64,000 nucleotides of DNA from BJHQ01 sp964654285. GTDB lineage: Bacteria; Planctomycetota; UBA11346. Positions within the stretch are counted from its first letter, which is position 1, and every line of letters begins with the position of its first letter. The stretch covers positions 7,591 to 71,590 of the forward strand of contig CAZZJC010000028.1 of NCBI GenBank assembly GCA_964654285.1. Direction: 5' to 3'. The notes beneath the pieces are model-generated. The model saw only the letters and a program-made list of their open reading frames with translations. It was not told the DNA's origin and made no database searches. Below, in pieces: positions 55,911-64,000 of this stretch. The position numbers were made by a program, and so were the translations under genes.

Positions 55911-56674
55911 GCAGGTGCTCCGGGAGGTGGCAGCGTCTCGGCCGAGCGTTGCTGCTGGCGAGCCAGGAAGGCGTCATAGTCGGCGCGGGTGTCGATGCCC
56001 GGCACGGCGCGGGCGACCACGGCGCACGCGATGCCGATGCCGGCTTCGAGCGCGCGCAGCTGTTCGAGCTTTTCCGTGCTTTCGAGCCGGCTTTCCGGCA
56101 GGCCGTTGAAGCCGAGCAGGACCTCGCGCCGGTAGGCATAGATGCCCAGGTGCCGATGGCAGGTGGTCACCGGGCGGGCGCGATCGCGGTCGAACACCGC
56201 CGGCGCGCGGGTGAACCAGAGGGCGCGGTCGCCGTGGCCGAGGATCACCTTGACCTGATTCGGGTTCGCCTGCGCCTCCGGCCCGGCGGCGACCGCCAGG
56301 GTCGCCATCCCGGCCCAGGCATGGCGACCGAGCAGTTCCGCGACCAGGCGGATGTGCTCGGGTTCCATCTCGGGTTCGTCGCCCTGGACGTTGACGATGA
56401 TCCGCGCGGCCAGCCGCGCGGCGACCTCGGCGATGCGGTCGGTGCCCGAAGGATGGTCGGCCCGGGTCAGCACGGCGGCGACCCCGGCCTGGCGCGCGGC
56501 GCGGCAGAGCACCTGGTCGTCGGCGCACACCGTCACCGCATCGGCGCCGAAGGCGAGGGCGGCGCGGCGCGCGGCGGTGGCGATCAGCGGCTCGCCGTGC
56601 TCGGCCAGCAGCAGCTTTTCCGGCAACCGGGTGGAAGCACGCCGGGCGGGGATGAGGACGGCGATGGAGGTCAT
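55907..56674 (-). CDS. kdsB: 3-deoxy-manno-octulosonate cytidylyltransferase
   Basis: 255 residues. It activates Kdo with CTP to CMP-Kdo for LPS assembly. Motifs: PARRASTRLPEKLL, HPSGTDRIAE, NVQGDEPEM, CHRHLGIYAYR and ESTEKLEQLRAL. It uses the product of the overlapping downstream gene pyrG. Confidence 0.96.
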   Translation of the reverse strand: MTSIAVLIPARRASTRLPEKLLLAEHGEPLIATAARRAALAFGADAVTVCADDQVLCRAARQAGVAAVLTRADHPSGTDRIAEVAARLAARIIVNVQGDEPEMEPEHIRLVAELLGRHAWAGMATLAVAAGPEAQANPNQVKVILGHGDRALWFTRAPAVFDRDRARPVTTCHRHLGIYAYRREVLLGFNGLPESRLESTEKLEQLRALEAGIGIACAVVARAVPGIDTRADYDAFLARQQQRSAETLPPPGAPA

Positions 56675-56786
56675 GGCGAAGGGCGCGACGGTAACCGCGA
56701 CCGGGCGCAGTCAACCCGGCCGCTCCCGCGTTTCCCGGGATCAGGTGCCGCGACCTGCACATCGTATTTTCCCAGGGATTCCGCCT

Positions 56787-57647
56787 TCATCTCGGGGGCA
56801 GGCCAAGCCGGTCCAGCACCGCGCGCACGACCGCGTCGAGCAACCGTCCCGGATCCCGTCCGTCCGCGCCGCGATCGGACCAGCGCAGGCCCGGACCGGC
56901 CGGACGCAGGTCGGCCTTGCCGAGGACGACCAGATCGCCCTCCTGTGCCGGCGCTGACGCATCCGGCGCATCCAGGAACAGCACCAGATCGGCGCGCCAC
57001 CGCGCCGCCGCGACCAGCTCCTGTCCGGCGGTCTCGAGCGCGTCGCCGCCGGAACGCAAGCCGGCGCTGTCGCACAGGCGCAGGCGCCAGCCCAGGCGGA
57101 GCGCCTCGGTGGTCACCAGATCGCGGGTCGTGCCGGGCTGGTCGCTGACCAGGGCGCGCTGGCGGCCGCACCAGGCATTCAACAAGGTGCTCTTGCCGGC
57201 GTTGGCCGCGCCGGTGATCAGCACCAGGGGCGGCCGGGCCAGGTAATCAGACCGGAATGGCGGATCCTCGTTGGGATGCGCGAGCAGCCACGCCACCGCC
57301 GCCGGATGCGCGGCCTGGGCCAGCGCGCACCAGCGCGCGTCCGACGGATCGGTTCCGGAATCCGCCTCGCGCAGGCCATGCGCGACCAGGGCGCGGGTGA
57401 CCGCTGCGCGCACGCCGGCGCCGCCATGGGTCATGATCTCCAGGCGCGTCTCCCCGGTCCGCACGACCACGACCTCGTCGACCTGCCCGCCGGCAGGTTC
57501 CCGCAGCCAGGCCACCCTGGCGCGGCCCGGTTCAGGCAGAGGGCGGGATAGCAGGCCGGCGACCGGCGGGCATTCGACCACCGCGATCGCCGCCGGAGCG
57601 GCCGGAGTCAGCCAGCGGAAGGTGCGCACGCCAACGATGCTTGGCAC
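56787..57647 (-). CDS. Miniature MnmE-like GTPase
   Basis: 286 residues from a GTG start. It has an N-terminal region resembling the MnmE folate-binding fold (APAAIAVV; ETRLEIMTHGG), a short linker, then a G domain with G1 GAANAGKST, G2 GTTRD and G3 DSAG. MnmE is normally about 450 residues; the long helical domain and the C-terminal CxGK motif that takes part in tRNA wobble-uridine modification are absent. The G4 motif reads GKAD instead of NKxD, so guanine specificity may be altered. tRNA modification is therefore doubtful; the true role is unknown. Confidence 0.75.
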   Translation of the reverse strand: MPSIVGVRTFRWLTPAAPAAIAVVECPPVAGLLSRPLPEPGRARVAWLREPAGGQVDEVVVVRTGETRLEIMTHGGAGVRAAVTRALVAHGLREADSGTDPSDARWCALAQAAHPAAVAWLLAHPNEDPPFRSDYLARPPLVLITGAANAGKSTLLNAWCGRQRALVSDQPGTTRDLVTTEALRLGWRLRLCDSAGLRSGGDALETAGQELVAAARWRADLVLFLDAPDASAPAQEGDLVVLGKADLRPAGPGLRWSDRGADGRDPGRLLDAVVRAVLDRLGLPPR

Positions 57648-57718
57648 CTGGCCACGGGTCGCAACGGGGCCGCGTCCGACGGGGTTGGGTTGCGCGCCGC
57701 CCGGATTACGTTCCCGGC

Positions 57719-58705
57719 GTGTCCTGGCTCCACGATCTGCTCGCCCTCGCCGGCGCCCTGGCGCCGGTGTTCCTCCTCCTGGCCACGGGATTCGCGCTCG
57801 GACGCTGGAAACTGATCAGCGAGGCCGGCAACGACAGCCTGGATCATCTGCTCTACTGGGTCGCGCTGCCGGCCCAGATGATCTGGATCCTGGGGCGCGA
57901 GGACGTGCGCGCCGGCTTCGATCCGCGCTGCCTGGCGGCGGCGGCCGGAACCTTCGCCCTCGGACTGTTCGCGGCCTGGCAGTTGACCCGGCGCACGGCC
58001 CCGGCCCGGCGCGGTTCGCTGGTGAATGGCGTCGGCCGGGCCAACGGGGCGTTCGTCGGCATGCCGGTGATCGTGCTGGTGGCCGAGGCCTTCCCGGCCG
58101 AAGGGGCGGAACTGCGGCGCGCCTACGCCGTGCTCTTCGCCTGCATGGTGCCGCTGTTCAATCTCGGTGCGGTGCTTGCTTTCCGCCTCGCGCACGCGGG
58201 CCAGCGGCCGGCCTGGCGCGATCTCGCCAGCACGGCCCGGGACATCGCGCGCAATCCGATCATCCTCGCCAGCGTGGCCGGGATCGCCCTGGCCCTGTAT
58301 GTCCCCGGCGGCCTGGCGCATCCGGCCGCCTACGCGAAGCCGCTGGTGCAGGCGCTGGAACTCATCGCCCTGGCGGCGATCCCGCTCGCCCTCATCGCCA
58401 CCGGCAGCCGCATCGATCCCGCCCTGCTCGGCCATGATCGCCGGGCGCTGGCCTGGGTCACGCTCGCCAAGCTGGGGGTGATGCCGGCCCTGACCTGCGG
58501 CGTCGGCCTGGCGCTCGGGCTGAGCCACGCCGCGCTCACCGCCGCCACCGTGCTGATGGCGTGCCCGGTGGCGATGGCCTCGGTGCCGATGGCGCGCCTG
58601 CTCGGCGGCGATGCCCGCTTGATGGCGATGATCATCACCGCCACCACCGCGCTGTCGCCGCTCACGCTCTTCCTCTGGCTCGTCGTGCTGCGCACGCTGG
58701 GCTGA
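57719..58705 (+). CDS. AEC-family (auxin efflux carrier-like) permease
   Basis: 328 residues from a GTG at 57719. About ten hydrophobic helices, with the paired half-repeat architecture and the GRANGAFVGMPVIVLVAEA and CPVAMASVPMARLLGGD segments typical of AEC transporters. These are secondary carriers for dicarboxylates, malonate or other organic acids. The upstream extension of the frame is Arg-rich and rejected. Divergent from the mini-MnmE gene. Confidence 0.85.
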   Translation: MSWLHDLLALAGALAPVFLLLATGFALGRWKLISEAGNDSLDHLLYWVALPAQMIWILGREDVRAGFDPRCLAAAAGTFALGLFAAWQLTRRTAPARRGSLVNGVGRANGAFVGMPVIVLVAEAFPAEGAELRRAYAVLFACMVPLFNLGAVLAFRLAHAGQRPAWRDLASTARDIARNPIILASVAGIALALYVPGGLAHPAAYAKPLVQALELIALAAIPLALIATGSRIDPALLGHDRRALAWVTLAKLGVMPALTCGVGLALGLSHAALTAATVLMACPVAMASVPMARLLGGDARLMAMIITATTALSPLTLFLWLVVLRTLG

Positions 58706-58818
58706 TGGTCGCAGCGGTGTAGAAGATCGCGGGTGGAGCCCGTGACTGCGGGGATTCCCGCGCACGCTGATCCCACCTTCTGCCTGCCGTTCCACCCCGA
58801 CCCCCGACTGGTGCATCC

Positions 58819-59424
58819 ATGCTGCCACGCCTCGCCATCCCCGCCGCCGTCCTGTTGATCCTGGCCGCATGCGGCAAACCGGAACAGACAGGCGACAAAC
58901 CTGCCCAGCCGGCGCCGGCGGCACCCGCCGCCCCGGCGGCACCCGCCGCCCCGGCGACTCCGGCCGCCGCCGGGACGACGGCCGCTCCGGGCGCCACGCC
59001 CGCCGCTGCCCGCCCGGCGGACGCGGTCGCGTTCAAGGGCCACTGGTACCAGGTCGTCCCGTTCAAGGGGTCGACCTCGTGGCACCAGGCCAAGGAAGCC
59101 TGTGAAAAGGCCGGTGGCCATCTCGCCGTGATCGAGACCACCGAGGAACAGGACTTCATCGCCAAGTTGCTGGAAGGAAAATACGCCTTCCTGGGCGCCA
59201 CCAACGAAAAGAAGGCCACCGCCGACAACTTCGGTGATGAGACCTGGACCTGGGTGGATGGAAAGCCGTTCACCTACACCGCCTGGATGTCCGGCCAGCC
59301 CAACAACTACGGCGGCAGCGAAAACTACCTCGCGACCTACGACGGCGGCAACTGGGTCGACGTGGCGGTTGAAGGCGACTCCTACTGGATGCCGACCTGC
59401 TACCTGTGCGAATGGGATCGGTAA
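58819..59424 (+). CDS. C-type lectin-domain lipoprotein
   Basis: 201 residues. Lipobox LAAC (residues 15-18), then a low-complexity Pro/Ala linker with (AAP)n repeats to about residue 65, then a C-type lectin fold (about 70-201): HWYQVVPFKGSTSWHQAKEAC opening, FLGATNE, QPNNYGGSENYLATY with the QPN carbohydrate/calcium-binding tripeptide, NWVD and final CYLCEW. It probably displays a sugar-binding domain on the outer membrane. It lies upstream of a GH42 gene, which suggests glycan binding, but no operon is evident. Confidence 0.85.
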   Translation: MLPRLAIPAAVLLILAACGKPEQTGDKPAQPAPAAPAAPAAPAAPATPAAAGTTAAPGATPAAARPADAVAFKGHWYQVVPFKGSTSWHQAKEACEKAGGHLAVIETTEEQDFIAKLLEGKYAFLGATNEKKATADNFGDETWTWVDGKPFTYTAWMSGQPNNYGGSENYLATYDGGNWVDVAVEGDSYWMPTCYLCEWDR

Positions 59425-59565
59425 GGATTTCGCTCGTCCTGTCTCGCGATCCTCGACCATCGGCGCAACCGAGGTGATCAGATCAGAGGATCATGCAAGC
59501 GGATTCTTCCGCGTGATCCCGGTGCGGCTTGCCAGCACCGCTGCGATTGGATACTGTTCGACCTC

Positions 59566-61665
59566 ATGAATCAGCCCACCCCCGCCCCGCACCCCGCCAC
59601 CACCGACCTCGCCCGCGACGAACGCATCTGGTTCGGGGCCTCGTGGTATCCCGAACTCTGGCCCGAACCGGAATGGGATAGAGACCTGGCGCAGATGCGC
59701 GAGCTGGGGTTCAACCTGGTGCGCTCGTTCGAGTTCGCCTGGGCGCTGATGGAGCCCACCGAAGGCAACTTCGATTTCTCGTGGCTGCTGCGCGCGATGG
59801 ACAAGTGCCACCAATCCGGGATCGCGGTGTGCGTCGGCACCCCGACCGCCGCGCCGCCGATCTGGGTCAGCGAACGCTTCCCAGAAGTCCTGAGCACCCA
59901 TCATGATGGCCGCCGGGCGGCGCACGGCGCGCGCCACCATGCCAGCCGGTACCACCCGAAGTACCGCGAACTCTGCCTGCGCATCACCACCAAGCTGGCC
60001 GAGGCGGTCACCGGCCATCCCGCCCTCCAGTCGTGGCAGATCGACAACGAACTCTGTGGTTTCGATTACGGTCCCGCGACCAAGCAGCAGTTCCACGCCT
60101 GGCTCACCCAGCGTTACGGGACCGCACAGGCCCTCAACGCCCGCTGGAATCTCAACTTCTGGAGCCAGGCCTACGAACGGATCGAGCAGATGCCCATGCC
60201 GGTCGCAGAAGTCGGATCGACCGAGGTGCCTGAACGAGGCCATCCCTCGCTGGTGATGGCGGTCGCACGGGCGCAGAACGCGTTCATGGGCCGCTTCATC
60301 AGCGAGCAGGCCGATGCCATCCGCGCCGTGGCCGCGGCGCGCGGGGTGCCCGTCAAGCCGATCTCGACCAATATGGTCGCCAGCATACAGATGTCGTGGT
60401 TCGACCATAACCGGCACCTGGACCGGGTCGGCCACAGCATGTATTCGGATCTCGACCACTACCACCTGAACCTGTGGAAGTACGACCGGATGCGCGCAGA
60501 AAAGCACGCGCCGGACGGCAGCCGCGCCCCCTTCTGGATGCTGGAGACCGCCCCGAGCTGGTCCGCCGGCGGGCGGATCTGGAACATCCATCACGACGGC
60601 GGCGGCATCCGCCTGATGACCTGGCTCGGCATGGCCCTGGGCGGTTCGATGATGTGCTATTGGCAGTGGCGCGAACATTGGGGCGGCCAGGAGATGCAGC
60701 ACGGCACCCTGGTCACCGCGACCGGGCAGTGGCGGCCCAACAAGGCGGCGATCGCTGATCTTGGCAAGCAGTTTGCCCAGCACGGCACCTGGCTGCTCGC
60801 CAATCCCCCGCCGAAGGCCGGCATCGGCATCTTCCTGTCGAATGAAAACGCCTGGGGATTCTCGATCGATCCGATCGATGACTGCCACAAGGGCTACATG
60901 AGCCTGTTCATGGACGAGGTCCACCTGCGCCTGGCGCAGGCGCACTGGTGGCGCGACGTCATCAGCGAACGCCACGATCTTGCGCCATACCGGCTGCTGA
61001 TCGTGCCCTTCATGCCGTTCATCGATGCCGACCTGCGCCAACGCCTGACGGATTGGGTGCGCGCCGGCGGCCGCCTGCTGCTCGGCCCGTGCGCCGGTTA
61101 TCGCAGCGAAGACTGGACCGCTTTCACCGACAAGACCTTCGGCGGGCTGGAAAGCCTGATCGGCGCTGACAGCGAGATCCGCTTCCCGGTGAAATGGGTC
61201 GAGGGCCGCAAGCGGGTGGTGTTCACCGACGGCAGCCACTGCCGGACTAAACTCTGGTGCGAAGGCTTCACCCCGACCACCGGCACCGCCCTGGCGCACT
61301 ACCGCAGCGACGACGAGCGCGACGGCTATGGCGACGGCAGCGCCGCGATCATCCACCATCGCGTCGGCAAGGGCGAGGTCATCACCCTCGGCTGTCCGAT
61401 CGAGGAGCCCGCCTGGATGGCCCTGGTCGAACGTCTGGCCCGCGCCGCCGGCCTGACCCCCGAGGCCACCGGCGATGCCGGTGTGACCGTGGTGCCGCGC
61501 GTCGACGCCGCCGGCCGCCGTGCCGGCTGGGCCGTGGTCAACCGCAAGGAGACCCCCCAGCGCGTCACCCTGCCCGGCGGCGGCACGGATCTGCTCAGCG
61601 GCGAACGCTGCGGCCCCGTGGTCGACCTCGCACCGGTGCAGGTACGCCTGATCGCGGCGGGTTGA
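59566..61665 (+). CDS. GH42-family beta-galactosidase
   Basis: 699 residues. Retaining glycoside hydrolase: acid/base E162 in WQIDNELCG and nucleophile E327 in WMLETAPSW, with the GH42 opening FGASWYPELWPEPEWDRDLAQM and trimerisation/beta domain in the C-terminal half. No signal peptide, so it is cytoplasmic and would act on imported galactosides. Convergent with the GH106-like gene, 3 bases apart. Confidence 0.95.
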   Translation: MNQPTPAPHPATTDLARDERIWFGASWYPELWPEPEWDRDLAQMRELGFNLVRSFEFAWALMEPTEGNFDFSWLLRAMDKCHQSGIAVCVGTPTAAPPIWVSERFPEVLSTHHDGRRAAHGARHHASRYHPKYRELCLRITTKLAEAVTGHPALQSWQIDNELCGFDYGPATKQQFHAWLTQRYGTAQALNARWNLNFWSQAYERIEQMPMPVAEVGSTEVPERGHPSLVMAVARAQNAFMGRFISEQADAIRAVAAARGVPVKPISTNMVASIQMSWFDHNRHLDRVGHSMYSDLDHYHLNLWKYDRMRAEKHAPDGSRAPFWMLETAPSWSAGGRIWNIHHDGGGIRLMTWLGMALGGSMMCYWQWREHWGGQEMQHGTLVTATGQWRPNKAAIADLGKQFAQHGTWLLANPPPKAGIGIFLSNENAWGFSIDPIDDCHKGYMSLFMDEVHLRLAQAHWWRDVISERHDLAPYRLLIVPFMPFIDADLRQRLTDWVRAGGRLLLGPCAGYRSEDWTAFTDKTFGGLESLIGADSEIRFPVKWVEGRKRVVFTDGSHCRTKLWCEGFTPTTGTALAHYRSDDERDGYGDGSAAIIHHRVGKGEVITLGCPIEEPAWMALVERLARAAGLTPEATGDAGVTVVPRVDAAGRRAGWAVVNRKETPQRVTLPGGGTDLLSGERCGPVVDLAPVQVRLIAAG

Positions 61666-61668
61666 CCA

Positions 61669-63951
61669 TCACCCCTGGTGCACCATGCGCACCGGGCCGA
61701 TCAATCCGCTGACCAGGTCGCCCGGATAGCGCGTCGGCAGCGTCCGGTAGTGGTTCGCCAGGGTGTTGCAGACCTGGATCTCCAGGCGGTTCGCGCCCGG
61801 TCGCAGGTGGCGCGTGATCTCGATGCGCCACGGGGCTGACAGCAGCACCCCGACGCGCTCACCGTTGAGGTGGACCGCCGCCGTGGCCGCCACCCTGCCG
61901 AGATCGAGCCAGGTTCGCTTGCGCAGGCGTTCCGCATCGAGTTCGATCGAGCGCCGGTACCTGATCGCGCCGGAATAATCCGCCAGGACGCCCAGCTGCG
62001 ACCAGTCGCCCTGGTCGATCCGGCCGGCCCCGGTGCGCAGGCGGATCGGTTCGGTCAGGACACCGGCGCCACTGGTGCCAGGAGGCGTCTTCACCCTGAC
62101 CGCCAGCACCGACGCCGCAGGCACCGGCGTTTCCCAATCCGCGCCAAGCGTGAGCGAACCATCCTCGCGCTGGCCGTTTTCACGCAGCGCCACGCTGCGG
62201 CCATCGACCCAGACCGCGACATCACCGGTCCGCGCCGCGCGCACCGTCAGGGTAAGACCGGTCAGGCCGGGCGGGGCGACGCAGTGCGCCCGCAGCACGC
62301 CGCCCTGCGGTTCCGCCGCCCACGGCAGCACCGCCGTGTCGCACCACCAGCGGGTCGCAAGTTCGCGCCGGGGCGCCGGAGCCCAGATCCGGCGCAGCAC
62401 GACGTGACCGTGCCCGGCGCCATCGTAGCGCACCAGCAGGCGCGCGCCGTCGCGCACCTTGAGCCGCATGCCGGCCCGGATCGGTTGTCCGTCGAGCCAG
62501 ATCCCGGCGGGTTGCAGGCCGCCGACCAGGACCTCGGCAGTCGCGGTGGTCGAGGTGACCGGGCCACCGGGCGCCGCCTGATGATGGGCCGAGGTCTGAT
62601 CGTCGGCCTCGGCCAGCGCGCTCGGCACCGTGATCGTGGTCCACAGCACGCGGGTCGGGTACGCGCCCGGAGTGCGCAACGATTCCCAGGAATAGCGGAT
62701 GGGTGGCGGCAGCGGATCGCCGATCGCCAGCACCTCATCGCTGATCACGCCCTTGAGGCCATGGAAGCCCTGCGGACCCGGATCGCCCTCGGCTCCCCAG
62801 CGCCAGGAGAATTCCTGCGGTTTCCAGGCCAACTCCCGCCCGTCCACCGGCCAGGGACGGGCGGGATCGATGGCGTCCACCTGCACCAGGGCGGCGACGA
62901 TCGCCTCGGGTGCGATGCCCTCGGGCACATCCAGCCGCCAGGCCTGCGGTCCGAAGCCGCAGGTCGCCTCCGGCCACGTCCGGTCATCGACGCCAGGCTG
63001 CACCCACACGTCATCGGCAAGCGTTCCGGGCGCCAGGCGCACGCGGCGCACCTCGGCACCGATCATGGACTCGGTGATCGGCAGGCGGAAGTCGCCCCAG
63101 GTGTTGTCCATGGTCGGTTCAAGCGCGGATTCCCACGATCCCTCAAGCGTCAATGGCGGCGGCGTGACGGGCTGCGCCGGCGGTTCCAGCGACCCTTGCG
63201 CCGGCGCGCCGGGACGCACCACCACGATCCAGGCGTCGTGCGGCGTCGCCGTGGCGGGCAGGCGGATGCGGGTGACGGTGCCATCGGAATGGGCGCTGCT
63301 CAGCGGTGCCGTGGTGCCGGTCCACGGATCCCACACCTCGACCGGACCGACGCCGCGCACCGTGAGCAGGCTGCCCGGCCCGGCGCCGACCAGGAACCAG
63401 CCGTCGAGATCATCCGCGTGGCGATGCAGAACGTAGGCCGGGGCCTCGGGCACGCAGTCGCGCGGGATCCGCTGGTCGATAAGCGCGAGCGCAGCGGCGG
63501 CATCCGCCACCAACGCGCTGGCGCCTCCACCCGGATGCTCGCGCACCTCGCCCACCGCGCCGAAAAGGGCACCGACGATGCGCACAACCTCGGCATCGCC
63601 GTCGCCGCTGCGTTCGCTGGCGCGTGGCAGGCGACCGAGCGCGAGCACCAGGCCGCCGCGCTGGGCGAATGCCTGGGCCTGGAGCAGGCTGGCGTGGCGG
63701 ATCGCCGGCAGATCCGCGAGGATCAGCACCCGGAAACGTTCATCCGCCGCGTGGAGGAATCCCTGATCCACGGTGGCCCGCGCCAGCGACGCATCATCGA
63801 TGAAGTCGGCATCGCAGCCGGCGGTGACGAGATGGCGCATGACGCCGAAGGCGACCTCGGGACTGGTCGACAACCCGGCATCGAGCGGTGCGACCGGGTA
63901 CAGCACCGCCACGTCGCAACGATGCACGCCCCGGGTCAGGAGCCAGCTCAT
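61669..63951 (-). CDS. GH106-like protein lacking its N-terminal half
   Basis: 760 residues. The C-terminal jelly-roll with LDLGRVAATAAVHLNGERVGVL and WRIEITRHLRPGANRLEIQVCN and the middle region match large GH106-type (alpha-L-rhamnosidase-like) proteins, typically 1000 residues or more. The start MSWLLTRGVHRCDVAVLYP corresponds to the middle of such proteins; the N-terminal catalytic barrel is absent. An in-frame TGA lies 4 codons before the ATG, so the frame does not simply continue off the window. It may be a truncated remnant, a frameshifted gene or a catalytically different short form. Confidence 0.65.
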   Translation of the reverse strand: MSWLLTRGVHRCDVAVLYPVAPLDAGLSTSPEVAFGVMRHLVTAGCDADFIDDASLARATVDQGFLHAADERFRVLILADLPAIRHASLLQAQAFAQRGGLVLALGRLPRASERSGDGDAEVVRIVGALFGAVGEVREHPGGGASALVADAAAALALIDQRIPRDCVPEAPAYVLHRHADDLDGWFLVGAGPGSLLTVRGVGPVEVWDPWTGTTAPLSSAHSDGTVTRIRLPATATPHDAWIVVVRPGAPAQGSLEPPAQPVTPPPLTLEGSWESALEPTMDNTWGDFRLPITESMIGAEVRRVRLAPGTLADDVWVQPGVDDRTWPEATCGFGPQAWRLDVPEGIAPEAIVAALVQVDAIDPARPWPVDGRELAWKPQEFSWRWGAEGDPGPQGFHGLKGVISDEVLAIGDPLPPPIRYSWESLRTPGAYPTRVLWTTITVPSALAEADDQTSAHHQAAPGGPVTSTTATAEVLVGGLQPAGIWLDGQPIRAGMRLKVRDGARLLVRYDGAGHGHVVLRRIWAPAPRRELATRWWCDTAVLPWAAEPQGGVLRAHCVAPPGLTGLTLTVRAARTGDVAVWVDGRSVALRENGQREDGSLTLGADWETPVPAASVLAVRVKTPPGTSGAGVLTEPIRLRTGAGRIDQGDWSQLGVLADYSGAIRYRRSIELDAERLRKRTWLDLGRVAATAAVHLNGERVGVLLSAPWRIEITRHLRPGANRLEIQVCNTLANHYRTLPTRYPGDLVSGLIGPVRMVHQG

Positions 63952-64000
63952 ACTAATCCACTTTCAAAGCCATAATAACTATCCAATCGAACCCGCAGAG
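63952..64000. other. AT-richer flank at the right edge
   Basis: 49 bases before the GH106-like start, noticeably lower in GC than the gene. It may hold a promoter or mark a truncation junction; too short to tell. Confidence 0.3.

Overview
This 64 kb window is GC-rich, gene-dense chromosomal DNA from a Gram-negative (diderm), flagellated, chemotactic bacterium. Diderm character is supported by kdsA and kdsB (Kdo for LPS), two lipoproteins with lipoboxes and several exported proteins. Two proteins with pseudopilin-like segments (a type II pilin-like protein with an N-terminal FTLIE-type motif, and a DUF4190 protein with a 'NNMRQIGLAMRAY'-type stretch), VIT/VWA proteins, a miniature MnmE-like GTPase and a GH42/GH106-like sugar-degradation pair resemble the PVC group (Planctomycetota, Lentisphaerota and relatives). 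That placement is an inference; no rRNA gene is present to test it.

Layout. 1-6 kb: two von Willebrand A proteins followed by an OmpR-type regulator and a histidine kinase with a very long Pro/Ala/Ser-rich sensor region. 6.2-8.4 kb: a sigma-54 activator and a DUF4190/pseudopilin-like protein. 8.6-17.9 kb (minus strand): a membrane module of YqiJ-like OB-fold protein, flotillin and a 1733-residue DUF3686-type AAA+ ATPase, interrupted by a REP-associated tyrosine transposase surrounded by its palindromic repeats. 18-21.9 kb: a corrinoid/methanol cluster with a CobW-type GTPase, the methanol:corrinoid methyltransferase MtaB (all three Zn ligands visible) and a divergent AraC regulator. 21.9-25 kb: SprT-like protease, YggS-type PLP protein, HEAT-repeat protein. 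25.2-28.4 kb: clpP, clpX and a PHP-domain protein. 28.4-33.5 kb: VOC protein, lipoprotein, FlgM, TPR protein, pentapeptide/coiled-coil membrane protein. 33.6-34.8 kb: an ORF-less group II intron placed directly behind the terminator of a pseudopilin gene. 35.3-37.2 kb: tRNA-Leu(UAG), argJ, a MazG-like pyrophosphohydrolase. 37.2-50.2 kb (minus strand): a 13 kb chemotaxis locus in the order cheA, periplasmic beta-carbonic anhydrase, cheW, MCP, cheR, cheD, cheY, cheX, cheB, tandem receiver, hybrid kinase. 50.5-54.1 kb: kdsA, flagellin with a clear sigma-54 promoter, bacteriohemerythrin, a frameshifted Rpn/YhgA-like gene. 54.2-58.7 kb: kdsB-pyrG overlap, mini-MnmE, an AEC permease. 58.8-64 kb: a C-type-lectin lipoprotein, a GH42 beta-galactosidase and a GH106-like protein that lacks its N-terminal half.

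The genes divide into sensing/motility (che locus, FlgM, flagellin, sigma-54 activator, hemerythrin), envelope and protein quality control (Kdo genes, flotillin module, ClpXP) and substrate use (MtaB cluster, GH42/GH106-like). Two families of palindromic REP-like repeats are scattered between genes. The most distinctive items are the YqiJ-flotillin-DUF3686 ATPase module, the small group II intron, the MtaB/CobW/AraC cluster without a local corrinoid protein, and the exported carbonic anhydrase embedded in the chemotaxis operon.
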